A DNA stretch of 31,465 bases, taken from assembly GCA_934590505.1 (NCBI GenBank), contig CAKTPC010000009.1, forward strand, positions 1 through 31,465, given 5' to 3'. The first letter of the stretch is position 1. Each line of letters begins with the position of its first letter. This document shows, in pieces, positions 16,735 to 24,280 of this stretch. Below the pieces are notes generated by a model that was not told the origin of the DNA, did no database searches, and was given only the letters and a program-made list of their open reading frames with translations. Source of the DNA: an uncultured Oscillospiraceae bacterium (GTDB lineage: Bacteria; Bacillota; Clostridia; Oscillospirales; Oscillospiraceae). A program made the translations under genes and the position numbers.

Positions 16735-16771
16735 GAAAGCCACGCGTTTAACTTGTGGCTTTCACTTTTTT
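16735..16771 (+). terminator. Terminator of the surface-protein gene (plus strand)
   Basis: GAAAGCCAC (16735-16743) pairs with GTGGCTTTC (16755-16763), followed on the plus strand by ACTTTTTT. The two hairpins between these convergent genes are crossed: each transcript passes the other gene's terminator before reaching its own. Confidence 0.7.
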
Positions 16772-17492
16772 ATAACCCAAACAGATTGAGAATGCCGCTG
16801 ATGCCGACGGCGATGTAGACGGCAAAGCCCATACGTTTATCGTCAAGCTTGTCGACAAGGCGGTTGGCGATAAGAAAACCGAGCAGGATAAATGCCGCGC
16901 CAAGCAGGATAACCGGCACTTCCGCCGAGGTGACAATACCGTTTCTTATGCGCACGTATGAGCTCCAGATATTGTTCAGCAGAAACAGCATCTCCATGGT
17001 CGCAAGGTACTCCTCCTTGCTGTCGGTATTGGCAAGGTAGTAGACCGCCATCAACGGGCCTCCAACGGCGAACAGGCCGCTGCATGCGCCGGAGAAAATT
17101 ATTGCTGCGGCGCTGCCCCATATGCTCCATTTGCCGTGATCCTTCCCGTGCAGAAAGAAATGGTACAGTGCCAGCAGGATGAGGAAGCCGCCGAAGCCGC
17201 GCTTGAGCAGCGCCTGATCTACATACGGAGCGAGCTTTATAGCCGCTGCCGCTGCTGCGGCATACAGCAGCAGCGGCAGAACGACCTTGCGCAGATTTAT
17301 ATGCCGGCGGTAGCGCAGCACCATTGCCGCTGTAAGTACGATGGTCACGATACAGGCAATGCCGGCAGCGCGGCTTATGGTATAAAAAAACGGCAGTGCG
17401 ATCATCAGGATTATCCCGGCACCGAAGCCGCAGCTTCCCTGAACAACACCGGATAAAAACGCGGCAAGAGCAGCAATAAGATATTCAGTCAT
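16770..17492 (-). CDS. TauE/SafE-family membrane permease
   Basis: This polytopic protein of 240 residues has about seven or eight helices and a family length of about 250. The N-terminus LSGVVQGSCGFGAGIILMIALPF has the Gly-rich 'G..qG..GfGggl.....l' pattern of the sulfite exporter TauE/SafE family. A second repeat has SGACSGLFAVGGPLMAVYYL, the matching motif of the internal duplication. The family exports or imports sulfite, sulfoacetate and related organosulfur anions, but specificity cannot be assigned. No sulfur-metabolism genes are adjacent apart from the sulfur-transfer enzyme thiI, which is divergent. The ribosome site is weak (GAGAT). A good promoter lies upstream. Confidence 0.85.
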   Translation of the reverse strand: MTEYLIAALAAFLSGVVQGSCGFGAGIILMIALPFFYTISRAAGIACIVTIVLTAAMVLRYRRHINLRKVVLPLLLYAAAAAAAIKLAPYVDQALLKRGFGGFLILLALYHFFLHGKDHGKWSIWGSAAAIIFSGACSGLFAVGGPLMAVYYLANTDSKEEYLATMEMLFLLNNIWSSYVRIRNGIVTSAEVPVILLGAAFILLGFLIANRLVDKLDDKRMGFAVYIAVGISGILNLFGL

Positions 17493-17528
17493 TTTTTTGA
17501 TCTCGACAATCTTTTACAGAATGCGCAT

Positions 17529-17557
17529 ATTGTAGTCCGTTTTGCCAGCATTGTCAA
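17529..17557 (-). promoter_or_regulatory. Promoter of the TauE/SafE gene
   Basis: On the minus strand a perfect TTGACA (17552-17557) and TACAAT (17529-17534) are 17 bases apart. The transcript would start about 30 bases before the ATG. Confidence 0.75.
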
Positions 17558-17585
17558 CTTATGTATGGCGTTTTTTGAAATAGTG

Positions 17586-17599
17586 TGCTAAAATATAAT
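17586..17599 (+). promoter_or_regulatory. -10 region of the thiI-cinA promoter
   Basis: TGCTAAAAT (17586-17594) is an extended -10 box, overlapped by a perfect TATAAT (17594-17599). No strong -35 box is seen at 17 bases, so either box may be used. The start of thiI is 30 to 36 bases further on. Confidence 0.5.
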
Positions 17600-17629
17600 T
17601 TATTGTCTGAAAACCAAGGAGATGTACAG

Positions 17630-18802
17630 ATGAACGATATAATTCTGCTCAAACTGGGCGAGATAGTCCTCAAAGGTCTTAACAGGAGAAGCTTTGAACA
17701 GAAGCTGACGGCAAATGTCCGCCGCCGCCTTGCACCGATAGGAAAGTTCCGTGTCTACTGCCTTCAGTCGATAATCTATGTCGAGGGCGAGGATGGGGCT
17801 GATATGGACGCAGCGTTCGAGGCGCTTAAAAAGGTGTTCGGCGTCATAAGCCTGACGCGCGCCGCCGCCTGTGAAAAGGATAAGGACGCGATAGCAAAGC
17901 TTGCCATTGAGTATCTGCGCGAGGATATGGAGCATGCGAAGAGCTTCAAGGTCGAGACGCGCCGCAGTGACAAGGCCTTCCCGATGACGAGCATCGAGCT
18001 GAGCCAGTATGTCGGCAACGCCCTGAGTGATGCCTATGATGATATCGAGGTCGATGTGCACAATCCAGAACTCGTGGTCCACATCGAGGTGCGCGACCTT
18101 TCCGCCTATGTACATGCCATGCCTGTCCACGGCGCGGGCGGTTTGCCGGTCGGATGCAGCGGCACCGCGGTGACACTTCTATCCGGCGGCATCGACAGCC
18201 CCGTGTCTACCTACATGATCGCAAAACGCGGCGTGCATCTTATCCCGGTGCATTTCTTCTCGTTCCCATACACCTCCCAGCAGGCCAAGGACAAGGTCAT
18301 CGAGCTTGGCCGCCTGCTGACCGAATACTGCGGGAAGATGACGATGGAGGTCGTACCATTCACACACATTCAGGAGGAGATACGCGACAAGTGCCCTGAG
18401 GAGTATTTCACGCTGATAATGCGCCGCTTCATGATGCGCATCGCTGAGCAGATCGCCCAGCGCAGCAACGCCAAGGCCATCGTCACCGGTGAAAATCTCG
18501 GTCAGGTCGCAAGCCAGACGATGGAGGCCATGGCCTCCACGCAGGCGGTCATGACGCTGCCGATACTCCAGCCGCTTATAGGCATGGACAAAGAAGAGAT
18601 AGTAGAGCGTGCAAGGCAGATCGGCACCTTTGAGACGTCCATCCTGCCATATGAGGACTGCTGCACAGTCTTTACCCCGCGCCACCCGCGGACACGCCCG
18701 AAGCTAAGCGAGGTCGAGCGCGCGGAGTCAAAGCTGGATATTGACGCGCTTGTCGCTGAGGCACTTGAGGGAATCGAAAGGATAGAGCTGGATCATGAAT
18801 AA
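17630..18802 (+). CDS. thiI: tRNA 4-thiouridine / thiamine sulfurtransferase
   Basis: ThiI uses ATP and a persulfide donor (an IscS/NifS cysteine desulfurase) to thiolate U8 of tRNAs, and can supply sulfur to ThiS for thiamine synthesis. The 390 residues match the short form that ends without a rhodanese domain. An N-terminal ferredoxin-like and THUMP region (about 1-165, with VEGEDGADMDAAFEALKKVFG) precedes the PP-loop LSGGIDSPVSTYM (184-196). The C-terminal part has IVTGENLGQVASQTMEAM and a PYEDCCTVFTPRHP segment whose Cys pair lies where the family has a catalytic Cys. AAGGAGA is seven bases before the ATG at 17630, so a start 45 bases earlier is rejected. It overlaps cinA by eight bases. 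No desulfurase is adjacent, unlike many Firmicutes. Confidence 0.95.
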   Translation: MNDIILLKLGEIVLKGLNRRSFEQKLTANVRRRLAPIGKFRVYCLQSIIYVEGEDGADMDAAFEALKKVFGVISLTRAAACEKDKDAIAKLAIEYLREDMEHAKSFKVETRRSDKAFPMTSIELSQYVGNALSDAYDDIEVDVHNPELVVHIEVRDLSAYVHAMPVHGAGGLPVGCSGTAVTLLSGGIDSPVSTYMIAKRGVHLIPVHFFSFPYTSQQAKDKVIELGRLLTEYCGKMTMEVVPFTHIQEEIRDKCPEEYFTLIMRRFMMRIAEQIAQRSNAKAIVTGENLGQVASQTMEAMASTQAVMTLPILQPLIGMDKEEIVERARQIGTFETSILPYEDCCTVFTPRHPRTRPKLSEVERAESKLDIDALVAEALEGIERIELDHE

Positions 18803-20051
18803 GAGCTACGATACTGAGATAATCTCCGTCGGGACCGAGTTGCTGCTTGGTCATGTGACGAACACTGATGCACGGGACATTTCGGAGATGCTCTCGAAAA
18901 TCGGCATAAACGTGAAGTACCACACCGTCGTCGGCGATAACCCGGAGCGGCTGCGCCGGTGCGTAGAGACGGCGAAGAGCCGCGCGGACATAATCATTAC
19001 GACCGGCGGCCTCGGCCCCACCTGCGACGACCTCACAAAGCAGATCCTTGCGGAAGCCTTCGGCCTGAAGCTCGTCGAGAACAAGGCTGAGCGCGAGGGC
19101 CTGTATGACTATATCCGCTACGGCAAGGAGTTTACCGACAACAATTTCACTCAGGCCATGCTCCCGGAGGGCTGCACGGTGTTCCACAACAACTGCGGCA
19201 CCGCGCCCGGCTGCGGCTTTGAGAAGGACGGCAAGATAGTCGTCATGATCCCCGGACCGCCCAAGGAGTGCAACGCCATGTTCCGCGAGAGCGCGCTGCC
19301 GTATCTGCGCAGGCTTTCGGAGGAGCTTATCGTGTCGCACTCGGTGCGTATCTTCGGTCTCGGAGAAAGCTCCGTGGATGATATCTTTGCCGAGGAAATG
19401 AACCGCATGACAAACCCGACCATGGCGCCCTACGCTAAGGAGTGTGATTGCCTGCTTCAGATAACCGCAAAGGCAAAGAGCGAGGAAGAGGCAGAGAAAA
19501 TGATCGCGCCCGTAATGGAGCATGTTATGAAGCGCCTCGGCGATGTGGTCTACGGCGTGGACGTCGAGTGCATTGAGGAGAGCGTCATAAAGCTGCTGCG
19601 TGAGAAGGGTATGACTTTCTCTGCCGCAGAGAGCTGTACCGGCGGCGACGTAGCCCGCCGCTTTACCGATATGCCCGGAGCGAGTGCGTTTTTCAAGGGC
19701 GGCGTTGTGACATACACGAACGAGGCTAAGGCGAAGCTGCTGGGCATTGACCCGGCGCTCATCGAGGAAAAGGGCGCGGTAAGCTACGATGTCGCCAAGG
19801 CTATGGCCGAGAACGTCAGAAGCCTGCTGGGAACGGATATCGGCATCGGTGTGACAGGGCTTGCCGGCCCCGACGGCGACGGTGTACACGAGGTCGGTAC
19901 GGTGTTTGTCTCACTCGCGGTAGAAGGTGAGACCTTCGTCAAGGAGCTGCACATGGGGGCACAGCGCACACGCAGCTTCATCCGCCGCATGGCAGGGAAC
20001 CATGTCTACGACATGATGCGGCGCTGGCTTAGCGGGATAAATGTTATGTAA
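18795..20051 (+). CDS. cinA: CinA-family protein with NMN deamidase domain
   Basis: The protein is 418 residues, the usual two-domain form. The N-terminal MoCF/COG1058 domain (about 5-170) has IISVGTELLLGHVTNTDA, TTGGLGPTCDD and MIPGPPKEC; it hydrolyses ADP-ribose or NMN-related pyrophosphates. The C-terminal PncC domain (about 255-415) has AESCTGG (278-284, with catalytic Ser280), GVVTYTNEAK and GVTGLAGPDGDG, and deamidates nicotinamide mononucleotide for NAD recycling. In competent Gram-positives cinA is often linked to recA, but here it follows thiI. The start overlaps thiI and has only a weak site, so it is probably translated by coupling. Confidence 0.94.
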   Translation: MNKSYDTEIISVGTELLLGHVTNTDARDISEMLSKIGINVKYHTVVGDNPERLRRCVETAKSRADIIITTGGLGPTCDDLTKQILAEAFGLKLVENKAEREGLYDYIRYGKEFTDNNFTQAMLPEGCTVFHNNCGTAPGCGFEKDGKIVVMIPGPPKECNAMFRESALPYLRRLSEELIVSHSVRIFGLGESSVDDIFAEEMNRMTNPTMAPYAKECDCLLQITAKAKSEEEAEKMIAPVMEHVMKRLGDVVYGVDVECIEESVIKLLREKGMTFSAAESCTGGDVARRFTDMPGASAFFKGGVVTYTNEAKAKLLGIDPALIEEKGAVSYDVAKAMAENVRSLLGTDIGIGVTGLAGPDGDGVHEVGTVFVSLAVEGETFVKELHMGAQRTRSFIRRMAGNHVYDMMRRWLSGINVM

Positions 20052-20110
20052 ACCTGAAGCTGCATTGAAAATGGCCCTATGTCAATAGTTGGGGCAGAGC
20101 GAAACGAAAA

Positions 20111-20160
20111 AACAGCAGCAAAGGCGTGTGCGGCATATCGCACACGCCTTTGCTGCTGTT
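20111..20160 (-). terminator. Strong hairpin terminator between cinA and the helicase gene
   Basis: A 22-bp perfect stem (20111-20132 with 20139-20160) around GCATAT. On the minus strand it is followed by TTTTCGTTTC, which suits the helicase gene. It can also stop plus-strand readthrough from cinA, though the T-tract there is poor. Confidence 0.8.
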
Positions 20161-20180
20161 GTACTCGACGCACTGCATGG

Positions 20181-22259
20181 CTATTTTCTTACTAGCGTCA
20201 AGAGTCCGTTTCTTATACATATCGGCAGCATCAGCTTCTTTGTCTCTCCGCTGCGGAACACGACCGTTGCAAGCTCGCCCTTCACGCCGGTGATCGTCCC
20301 TTGACCGAATACACTGTGCTCCACCTGCACGCCGGGATAATAATCCTTTACCGCCCACACGGCTTTTTGCGCCGCCTTAGGGCTTGTAAGGCCGCCTAGG
20401 CTATGTTTCGGCTTCTCAAAGAACTGCTCGATAAATGTGCTTGTCCCTTGCCGCGGATAGGTCATAAGTATGAGCTCGTTCTTTGCACGGGTCGCGGCAA
20501 CATAGAACAGTCGCCGTTCTTCTTCGAGGGCCTTGCGCTGCTCGTCGTCAAGCCTGCCGCTGCACGGCACGGACGGCAGTATTCCATCCAGCGCATCAAT
20601 AATGATGACACGGTCATATTCCAGGCCCTTGCTGCTGTGTATCGTACTGAGAATGAGCTTGCTGTCTGACGGGCGGCTTTCCGTGGAAATACTTTCAAGC
20701 CCACGCAGCCTTTGCAGGAAGCTCGCCGCATTCTTCTCCCGTGCGGCGAGGATAGAGAGCAGATACATTCTCTCCTTGTCTCCGCTGTCCTTGAGCACAT
20801 AACCGCCGTAGCCCATCTTATAGCGTATTCTGTCGAGAGCTTCCCGGGCAGTGTCGGTCTTGAGAGAAGCAAAGTTATCGCGCAGTTCTGCGAGTCGTTC
20901 CCTGAGCCAATCCGGCTGCTCCTTCGATGCACTCTCCAGCGCTGCAATGAGAGATTCCGACTTACCTGCGCCGTATAGGCTCACTGCAAGCTCCGCAGTC
21001 TCCCGCCTTATCGGCAGACTGAATTTGTTGTACACGCGCATGAAGGCTTCGGCGTTCCCCGGTTCGAGGGCGAGCGTCATAATGTCCCTGACGCCGTTTA
21101 CCGTGCGGTTTAAAAAGAATGAGTTCTCTCCTCTGCGGCACTTAAACGGAACGCCGCACCTGTCGAGCCAGTCAATGAGCACAACGGCGCTGTCGTTATT
21201 CCGGTAGAGCACTGCCGTCTCGCGCTGCGGGGCATTCTCCATCATCGTGCATATGTATGAATACTGCGCGGCACGCTCGCTGAGGGCGACCGTACGCACC
21301 GGAGCACCATGGCCGCGCACGGCCTGAATGTGCTTTTCGTGCCGCGCTGCGTTTCGTGCAATGAAGCGGTCGGCAGGCTCGGTTATCTCCGGTGTGGAGC
21401 GGTAGTTGCTCTCAAGCAGCAGCACCTGCGCACCGCCGTAGTCAGCCTCGAAGCTCATGAGCGCGTCAGGGTACGCGGCACGAAAGCCGTAAATGCTCTG
21501 GTCCTCGTCGCCGACCATGAATATGCTCCCGCTCTCACCCGTGAGCAGACGGATGATCTCATGCTGTATCTTCGAGGTATCCTGCGCCTCGTCGACGCAT
21601 ATATACTTATACCGCTCCCGAAGCGCACTGAGAATGGCCGGGTACTTCAGCAGTATCTGCCGTGCGAAAACAAGCTGGTCGTCATAGTCCATGAGCCCGC
21701 GCCGCTTGAGTGCATCTCTGTACGCGTCATATACCGGTGCAACAGCGATGCCGCCCGAGTCAAGTTCATCTATCTCCCCGCGCGGCAGACGCATGTTCTT
21801 TATATATGTGATCGCCTTCTGCAGTTCCTTTATATCCCCGCCCTCTGGATACTCGCCGCGGACCGTGCGGAAAACCTCAGCAAGTATCGCACCGCTGTCG
21901 GACACGAGATCAAAGCGCCGCGCACCGGTCTGGCGCGCGTACCGGTTGATGATAGACTCGCACACGCCGTTTATCGTGCGAAACTCCAGCCGTCCCGCGT
22001 ACTCCTCGCCGAACACCGCGGAGAAGCGAGCGCGCATTTCACTGCTCGCGGCGACAGTGTAGGTCATGGTCAGTATGCTTTCGGGCATGATGCCCATGCA
22101 ATAGATAAGATATGCGACGCGGGCAATGAGCGTCGTCGTCTTGCCGCTGCCGGGGACGGCAAGCAGCAGCACCGCTCTGTCGGTACATTGCACCGCCTGT
22201 GCCTGCTGCTCGTCGAGTTTGATATTGAATTTGTCGCAGAACTCAGCGTAGCTCAACAC
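20181..22259 (-). CDS. UvrD/Rep/PcrA-like superfamily 1 DNA helicase
   Basis: An ATP-driven 3'-5' DNA helicase of about 692 residues, slightly shorter than PcrA (about 720-740). Motifs in order are Q-motif LDEQQAQAV, Walker A VPGSGKTTTL, Ia TYTVAAS, II VDEAQDTSKIQ, III GDEDQSIYGFRAA, IV ESNYRSTPEI, V STIHSSKGLEYDRVIIIDA and VI YVAATRAKNEL. The C-terminal VEHSVFGQGTITGVKG..ATVVF segment is the small SH3/Tudor-like domain that in PcrA contacts RNA polymerase. The 1B and 2B subdomains look compact. The start is uncertain. GTG at 22259 has an AAGGCGGTGA site nine bases (core to start) upstream. A TTG at 22265 would be only three bases from the same site. It is the last gene of the minus-strand unit, but a hairpin precedes it. 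Confidence 0.9.
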   Translation of the reverse strand: MLSYAEFCDKFNIKLDEQQAQAVQCTDRAVLLLAVPGSGKTTTLIARVAYLIYCMGIMPESILTMTYTVAASSEMRARFSAVFGEEYAGRLEFRTINGVCESIINRYARQTGARRFDLVSDSGAILAEVFRTVRGEYPEGGDIKELQKAITYIKNMRLPRGEIDELDSGGIAVAPVYDAYRDALKRRGLMDYDDQLVFARQILLKYPAILSALRERYKYICVDEAQDTSKIQHEIIRLLTGESGSIFMVGDEDQSIYGFRAAYPDALMSFEADYGGAQVLLLESNYRSTPEITEPADRFIARNAARHEKHIQAVRGHGAPVRTVALSERAAQYSYICTMMENAPQRETAVLYRNNDSAVVLIDWLDRCGVPFKCRRGENSFFLNRTVNGVRDIMTLALEPGNAEAFMRVYNKFSLPIRRETAELAVSLYGAGKSESLIAALESASKEQPDWLRERLAELRDNFASLKTDTAREALDRIRYKMGYGGYVLKDSGDKERMYLLSILAAREKNAASFLQRLRGLESISTESRPSDSKLILSTIHSSKGLEYDRVIIIDALDGILPSVPCSGRLDDEQRKALEEERRLFYVAATRAKNELILMTYPRQGTSTFIEQFFEKPKHSLGGLTSPKAAQKAVWAVKDYYPGVQVEHSVFGQGTITGVKGELATVVFRSGETKKLMLPICIRNGLLTLVRK

Positions 22260-22284
22260 TGCCAATCACCGCCTTTTGTCAAAC

Positions 22285-22314
22285 ACAGTGGCTGTCGTTC
22301 TCGGCAGCCACTGT
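22285..22314 (-). terminator. Hairpin between the 71-residue protein gene and the helicase
   Basis: ACAGTGGCTG with CAGCCACTGT (22285-22294 with 22305-22314), extended to 13 pairs around a TTCT loop. On the minus strand only GTTTG follows, so it may be a weak terminator or attenuator that lowers helicase expression from the upstream unit. Confidence 0.5.
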
Positions 22315-22327
22315 TTGTATGATTTTA

Positions 22328-22543
22328 CTATATAAGATTATTGATAAGCTCCGCGTCAGACTCCTTGAGCTTGAGCCCTGCCTTGAGCGTCTCTCCGTCT
22401 GGGTAGCTGACGGTGATCGTTATCTCTGCGCCGGGTACTGCGCCTTGGGCCTTAACGGCTCTCAGAAAGTCCGGGAATTTGGGGTGGTTCTTACAGAAGC
22501 TGTGCCATGCCTGCCTGAGCGAAAGCAAAGAATTGATGTCCAT
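22328..22543 (-). CDS. Conserved small protein of unknown function
   Basis: This 71-residue acidic-to-neutral protein has no signal peptide, membrane segment or cysteine cluster (one Cys at residue 17). It begins MDINSLLSLRQAWHSFCKNHPKFPDF, followed by VPGAEITITVSYPDGETL and a helical tail ESDAELINNL. I recall proteins with a similar 'F..NHPKFP.F..A' core annotated as hypothetical in many Clostridia, so I think it is real. The pattern of helix, then beta strands, then helix suggests a compact cytoplasmic domain. Its start is only one base from the stop of the upstream membrane-protein gene, so the two are co-expressed. No function can be given. Confidence 0.75.
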   Translation of the reverse strand: MDINSLLSLRQAWHSFCKNHPKFPDFLRAVKAQGAVPGAEITITVSYPDGETLKAGLKLKESDAELINNLI

Positions 22544-22544
22544 C

Positions 22545-24029
22545 TCACGCTACCGTCCTGTTCTTCTTTTCTCTGTGCCGCTTTACGAGGAAGCAAACGG
22601 CAAGCGTCACGGTAAGCGCAGCGTACATATACTCGGAATAGTAGTATTTAAAATACGCCGCGGGCAGCAGCGCTGTTGTGATCGCCATGTGGCAGAGATG
22701 CCCGGAGGTGATAAACCAGTAGCACCACTGTTTTTTCACAAGCAGATATACCCACAGCCCGATCAGCCACGCCGTCGGAACATAGAGGTTCTTGAATATA
22801 TTAGCGGCATAGTCCAGCGTGCGCTCATACTGGAAGGCATTGGAGATGTGCAGCCACGCCCCTATCTGCGAGCGGATATACACCAATGGATTGTGGATTA
22901 TGAGCCTGATGACGGCATTCTGGAAATTCACCTTGTCCTGATCGGTCGCGCCGGGGACAAGCCCGGAGTAGATGATTATATTGTCATTATAATTGTAATC
23001 ACCCTGCCGCTCGTTCAGCTCATGGATCGCGTCGACGGAGATGTATTTGTCGACTATGGCAAGATCCTCGGCGTTCTTCTCCTTATCGAGCCCGTTGCGC
23101 TCCATGCTTGTGATAAGGTATTCAAAGAACGGCAGTGCCCTGTGGCTGTTCTTCGCATTGTCAAAGGCTGACGGAAGATACACCGTGAGCTGCGTCAGCA
23201 GCATCACCGCAAGTGCCGCCGCTTTTTTCTTTGCGTTCAGTGCGGGCTTATAGGTGAAATACAGCAGCACCGGGCCGAGAACAAGAAGGTATATCCCTTC
23301 CGAACGCCACTGCGTCAGCACTGCGGTCATGAAGCTGAGCAGCAGGAATTTCCCGGTACCGAGTTTTTTCTTTTCAAAATGGTCACATATCAGGATGCAG
23401 GCATACAGCAAATACAGAACCGCGTACATCGGGCAGCGGTGGATACTATAGCTCTGGTACAGTCCCGGCGGCAGCAGAAATGGCAGATACAGCAGGAAGC
23501 TCAGCTTTGACTCCGTCACGCGCATGAGCCTGTAAACGCAGTATCCAGCCGCAAGGCTCATGAGCCATATCTTGAACACGACCGTGAACGCCGGGAACGG
23601 GGCGATGTTCATCGCAATCATGGGTATGTACATCGTCCAATAATTGAAGAAGCCCTTCATAGTCTCGTAATGACGCGAGGCCTCAAGGATATTGAGCTGA
23701 TCGCCAGTGGTAAACGGGTAAGCGCCGCATACAGACCAAAAGCCGGTCACGATAATAAACAACGGCAGCGCGTATATCAACGTCATCACCGCAGCTCCGC
23801 GGGCTTTGAAGCCCTGCACGGCATTCGTGAAAAACAGCGCCAGAAGATATATCGTGATAAGGGTGAGCAACTTTATGACGATATGCGTCACGGGTCTTGC
23901 TTCGGCTGCTCCCTCATAAAAGGCAAAGCCTTCCCACCAGAAACTGAGCAGCCAGTATATGAGTGCAAATGCTCCGATTATCCAATATTTTTTCTCCACT
24001 TTATATTTAGAAAGAAGCTCTGTTGTCAC
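22545..24029 (-). CDS. Polytopic membrane protein, candidate GT-C-type glycosyltransferase
   Basis: The protein has about 494 residues and 10-12 hydrophobic segments. After the second or third helix comes an extracytoplasmic stretch with YPFTTGDQLNILEASRHY. The acidic GDQ and the following His are placed like the catalytic loop of lipid-phosphate-sugar-dependent GT-C enzymes. A long extracytoplasmic soluble part (about 310-400, ERNGLDKEKNAEDLAI to NNIIIYSG) precedes the last helices, and the tail is basic (KRHREKKNR). I infer a transferase or polymerase that uses lipid-linked sugars; no diagnostic family name is certain. The GTG at 24029 is chosen because AGGTGGGG lies six bases before it; an upstream GTG at 24041 has no site. 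It is divergent from the GT2 gene cluster and shares a palindromic promoter with it. Confidence 0.72.
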   Translation of the reverse strand: MTTELLSKYKVEKKYWIIGAFALIYWLLSFWWEGFAFYEGAAEARPVTHIVIKLLTLITIYLLALFFTNAVQGFKARGAAVMTLIYALPLFIIVTGFWSVCGAYPFTTGDQLNILEASRHYETMKGFFNYWTMYIPMIAMNIAPFPAFTVVFKIWLMSLAAGYCVYRLMRVTESKLSFLLYLPFLLPPGLYQSYSIHRCPMYAVLYLLYACILICDHFEKKKLGTGKFLLLSFMTAVLTQWRSEGIYLLVLGPVLLYFTYKPALNAKKKAAALAVMLLTQLTVYLPSAFDNAKNSHRALPFFEYLITSMERNGLDKEKNAEDLAIVDKYISVDAIHELNERQGDYNYNDNIIIYSGLVPGATDQDKVNFQNAVIRLIIHNPLVYIRSQIGAWLHISNAFQYERTLDYAANIFKNLYVPTAWLIGLWVYLLVKKQWCYWFITSGHLCHMAITTALLPAAYFKYYYSEYMYAALTVTLAVCFLVKRHREKKNRTVA

Positions 24030-24122
24030 TTTGTTCCCCACCTATATCTATCTATGTTTCTGATTTTTCTGGGCAGATGTGTCGTAATCCGTCAAGACGA
24101 AAAGGAAGAAGGAGATCACATA

Positions 24123-24154
24123 GTTCCGCTTTTGCCGCAAGGCGAAAGCGGAAC
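24123..24154 (-). other. Hairpin in the 5' leader of the membrane-protein mRNA
   Basis: GTTCCGCTTTTGCC (24123-24136) pairs with GGCGAAAGCGGAAC (24141-24154) around a four-base loop (14 pairs, one G.T). It lies 15-45 bases after the predicted start of the leftward transcript. No T-run follows directly. It may protect the 5' end or be a regulatory leader; about 90 more bases precede the start codon. Confidence 0.5.
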
Positions 24155-24175
24155 AGTGCAAGCTTCTTCTAACAT

Positions 24176-24204
24176 AGTATACTCTGAAATGCTCCTTAAT
24201 GCAA
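24176..24204 (-). promoter_or_regulatory. Leftward promoter for the membrane protein, small protein and helicase unit
   Basis: On the minus strand, TTGCAT (24199-24204) and TATACT (24176-24181) are exactly 17 bases apart. The -35 box is the left arm of a palindrome shared with the rightward promoter. The transcript would start near 24169. Confidence 0.7.
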
Positions 24205-24224
24205 GCCTTGTGCTTGCATTAAGG
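24194..24224. promoter_or_regulatory. 13-bp palindrome holding both -35 boxes, candidate shared operator
   Basis: CCTTAATGCAAGC (24194-24206) and its perfect inverse GCTTGCATTAAGG (24212-24224) are separated by five bases. Each arm contains the -35 hexamer TTGCAT of one of the two divergent promoters, leaving only nine bases between them. A dimeric regulator bound here would block both promoters at once. No regulator gene is nearby, so its identity is unknown. Confidence 0.65.
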
Positions 24225-24242
24225 CCAAAACCATTATATAAT
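24214..24242 (+). promoter_or_regulatory. Rightward promoter for the glycosyltransferase cluster
   Basis: TTGCAT (24214-24219), 17 bases, then a perfect TATAAT (24237-24242). The expected start near 24249 leaves a leader of about 32 bases before the GTG at 24281. Confidence 0.75.
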
Positions 24243-24280
24243 GATGCTTGTCTCAATATGGCGGAAAAAAGGAGAATACC

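Noticed and set aside
18672..19889. 405-codon open frame opposite thiI/cinA
   Set aside because: The plus strand holds complete CinA motifs. The antisense frame would start inside cinA without a ribosome site.
21309..22322. 337-codon plus-strand frame opposite the helicase
   Set aside because: All helicase motifs are on the minus strand; this frame is a shadow.
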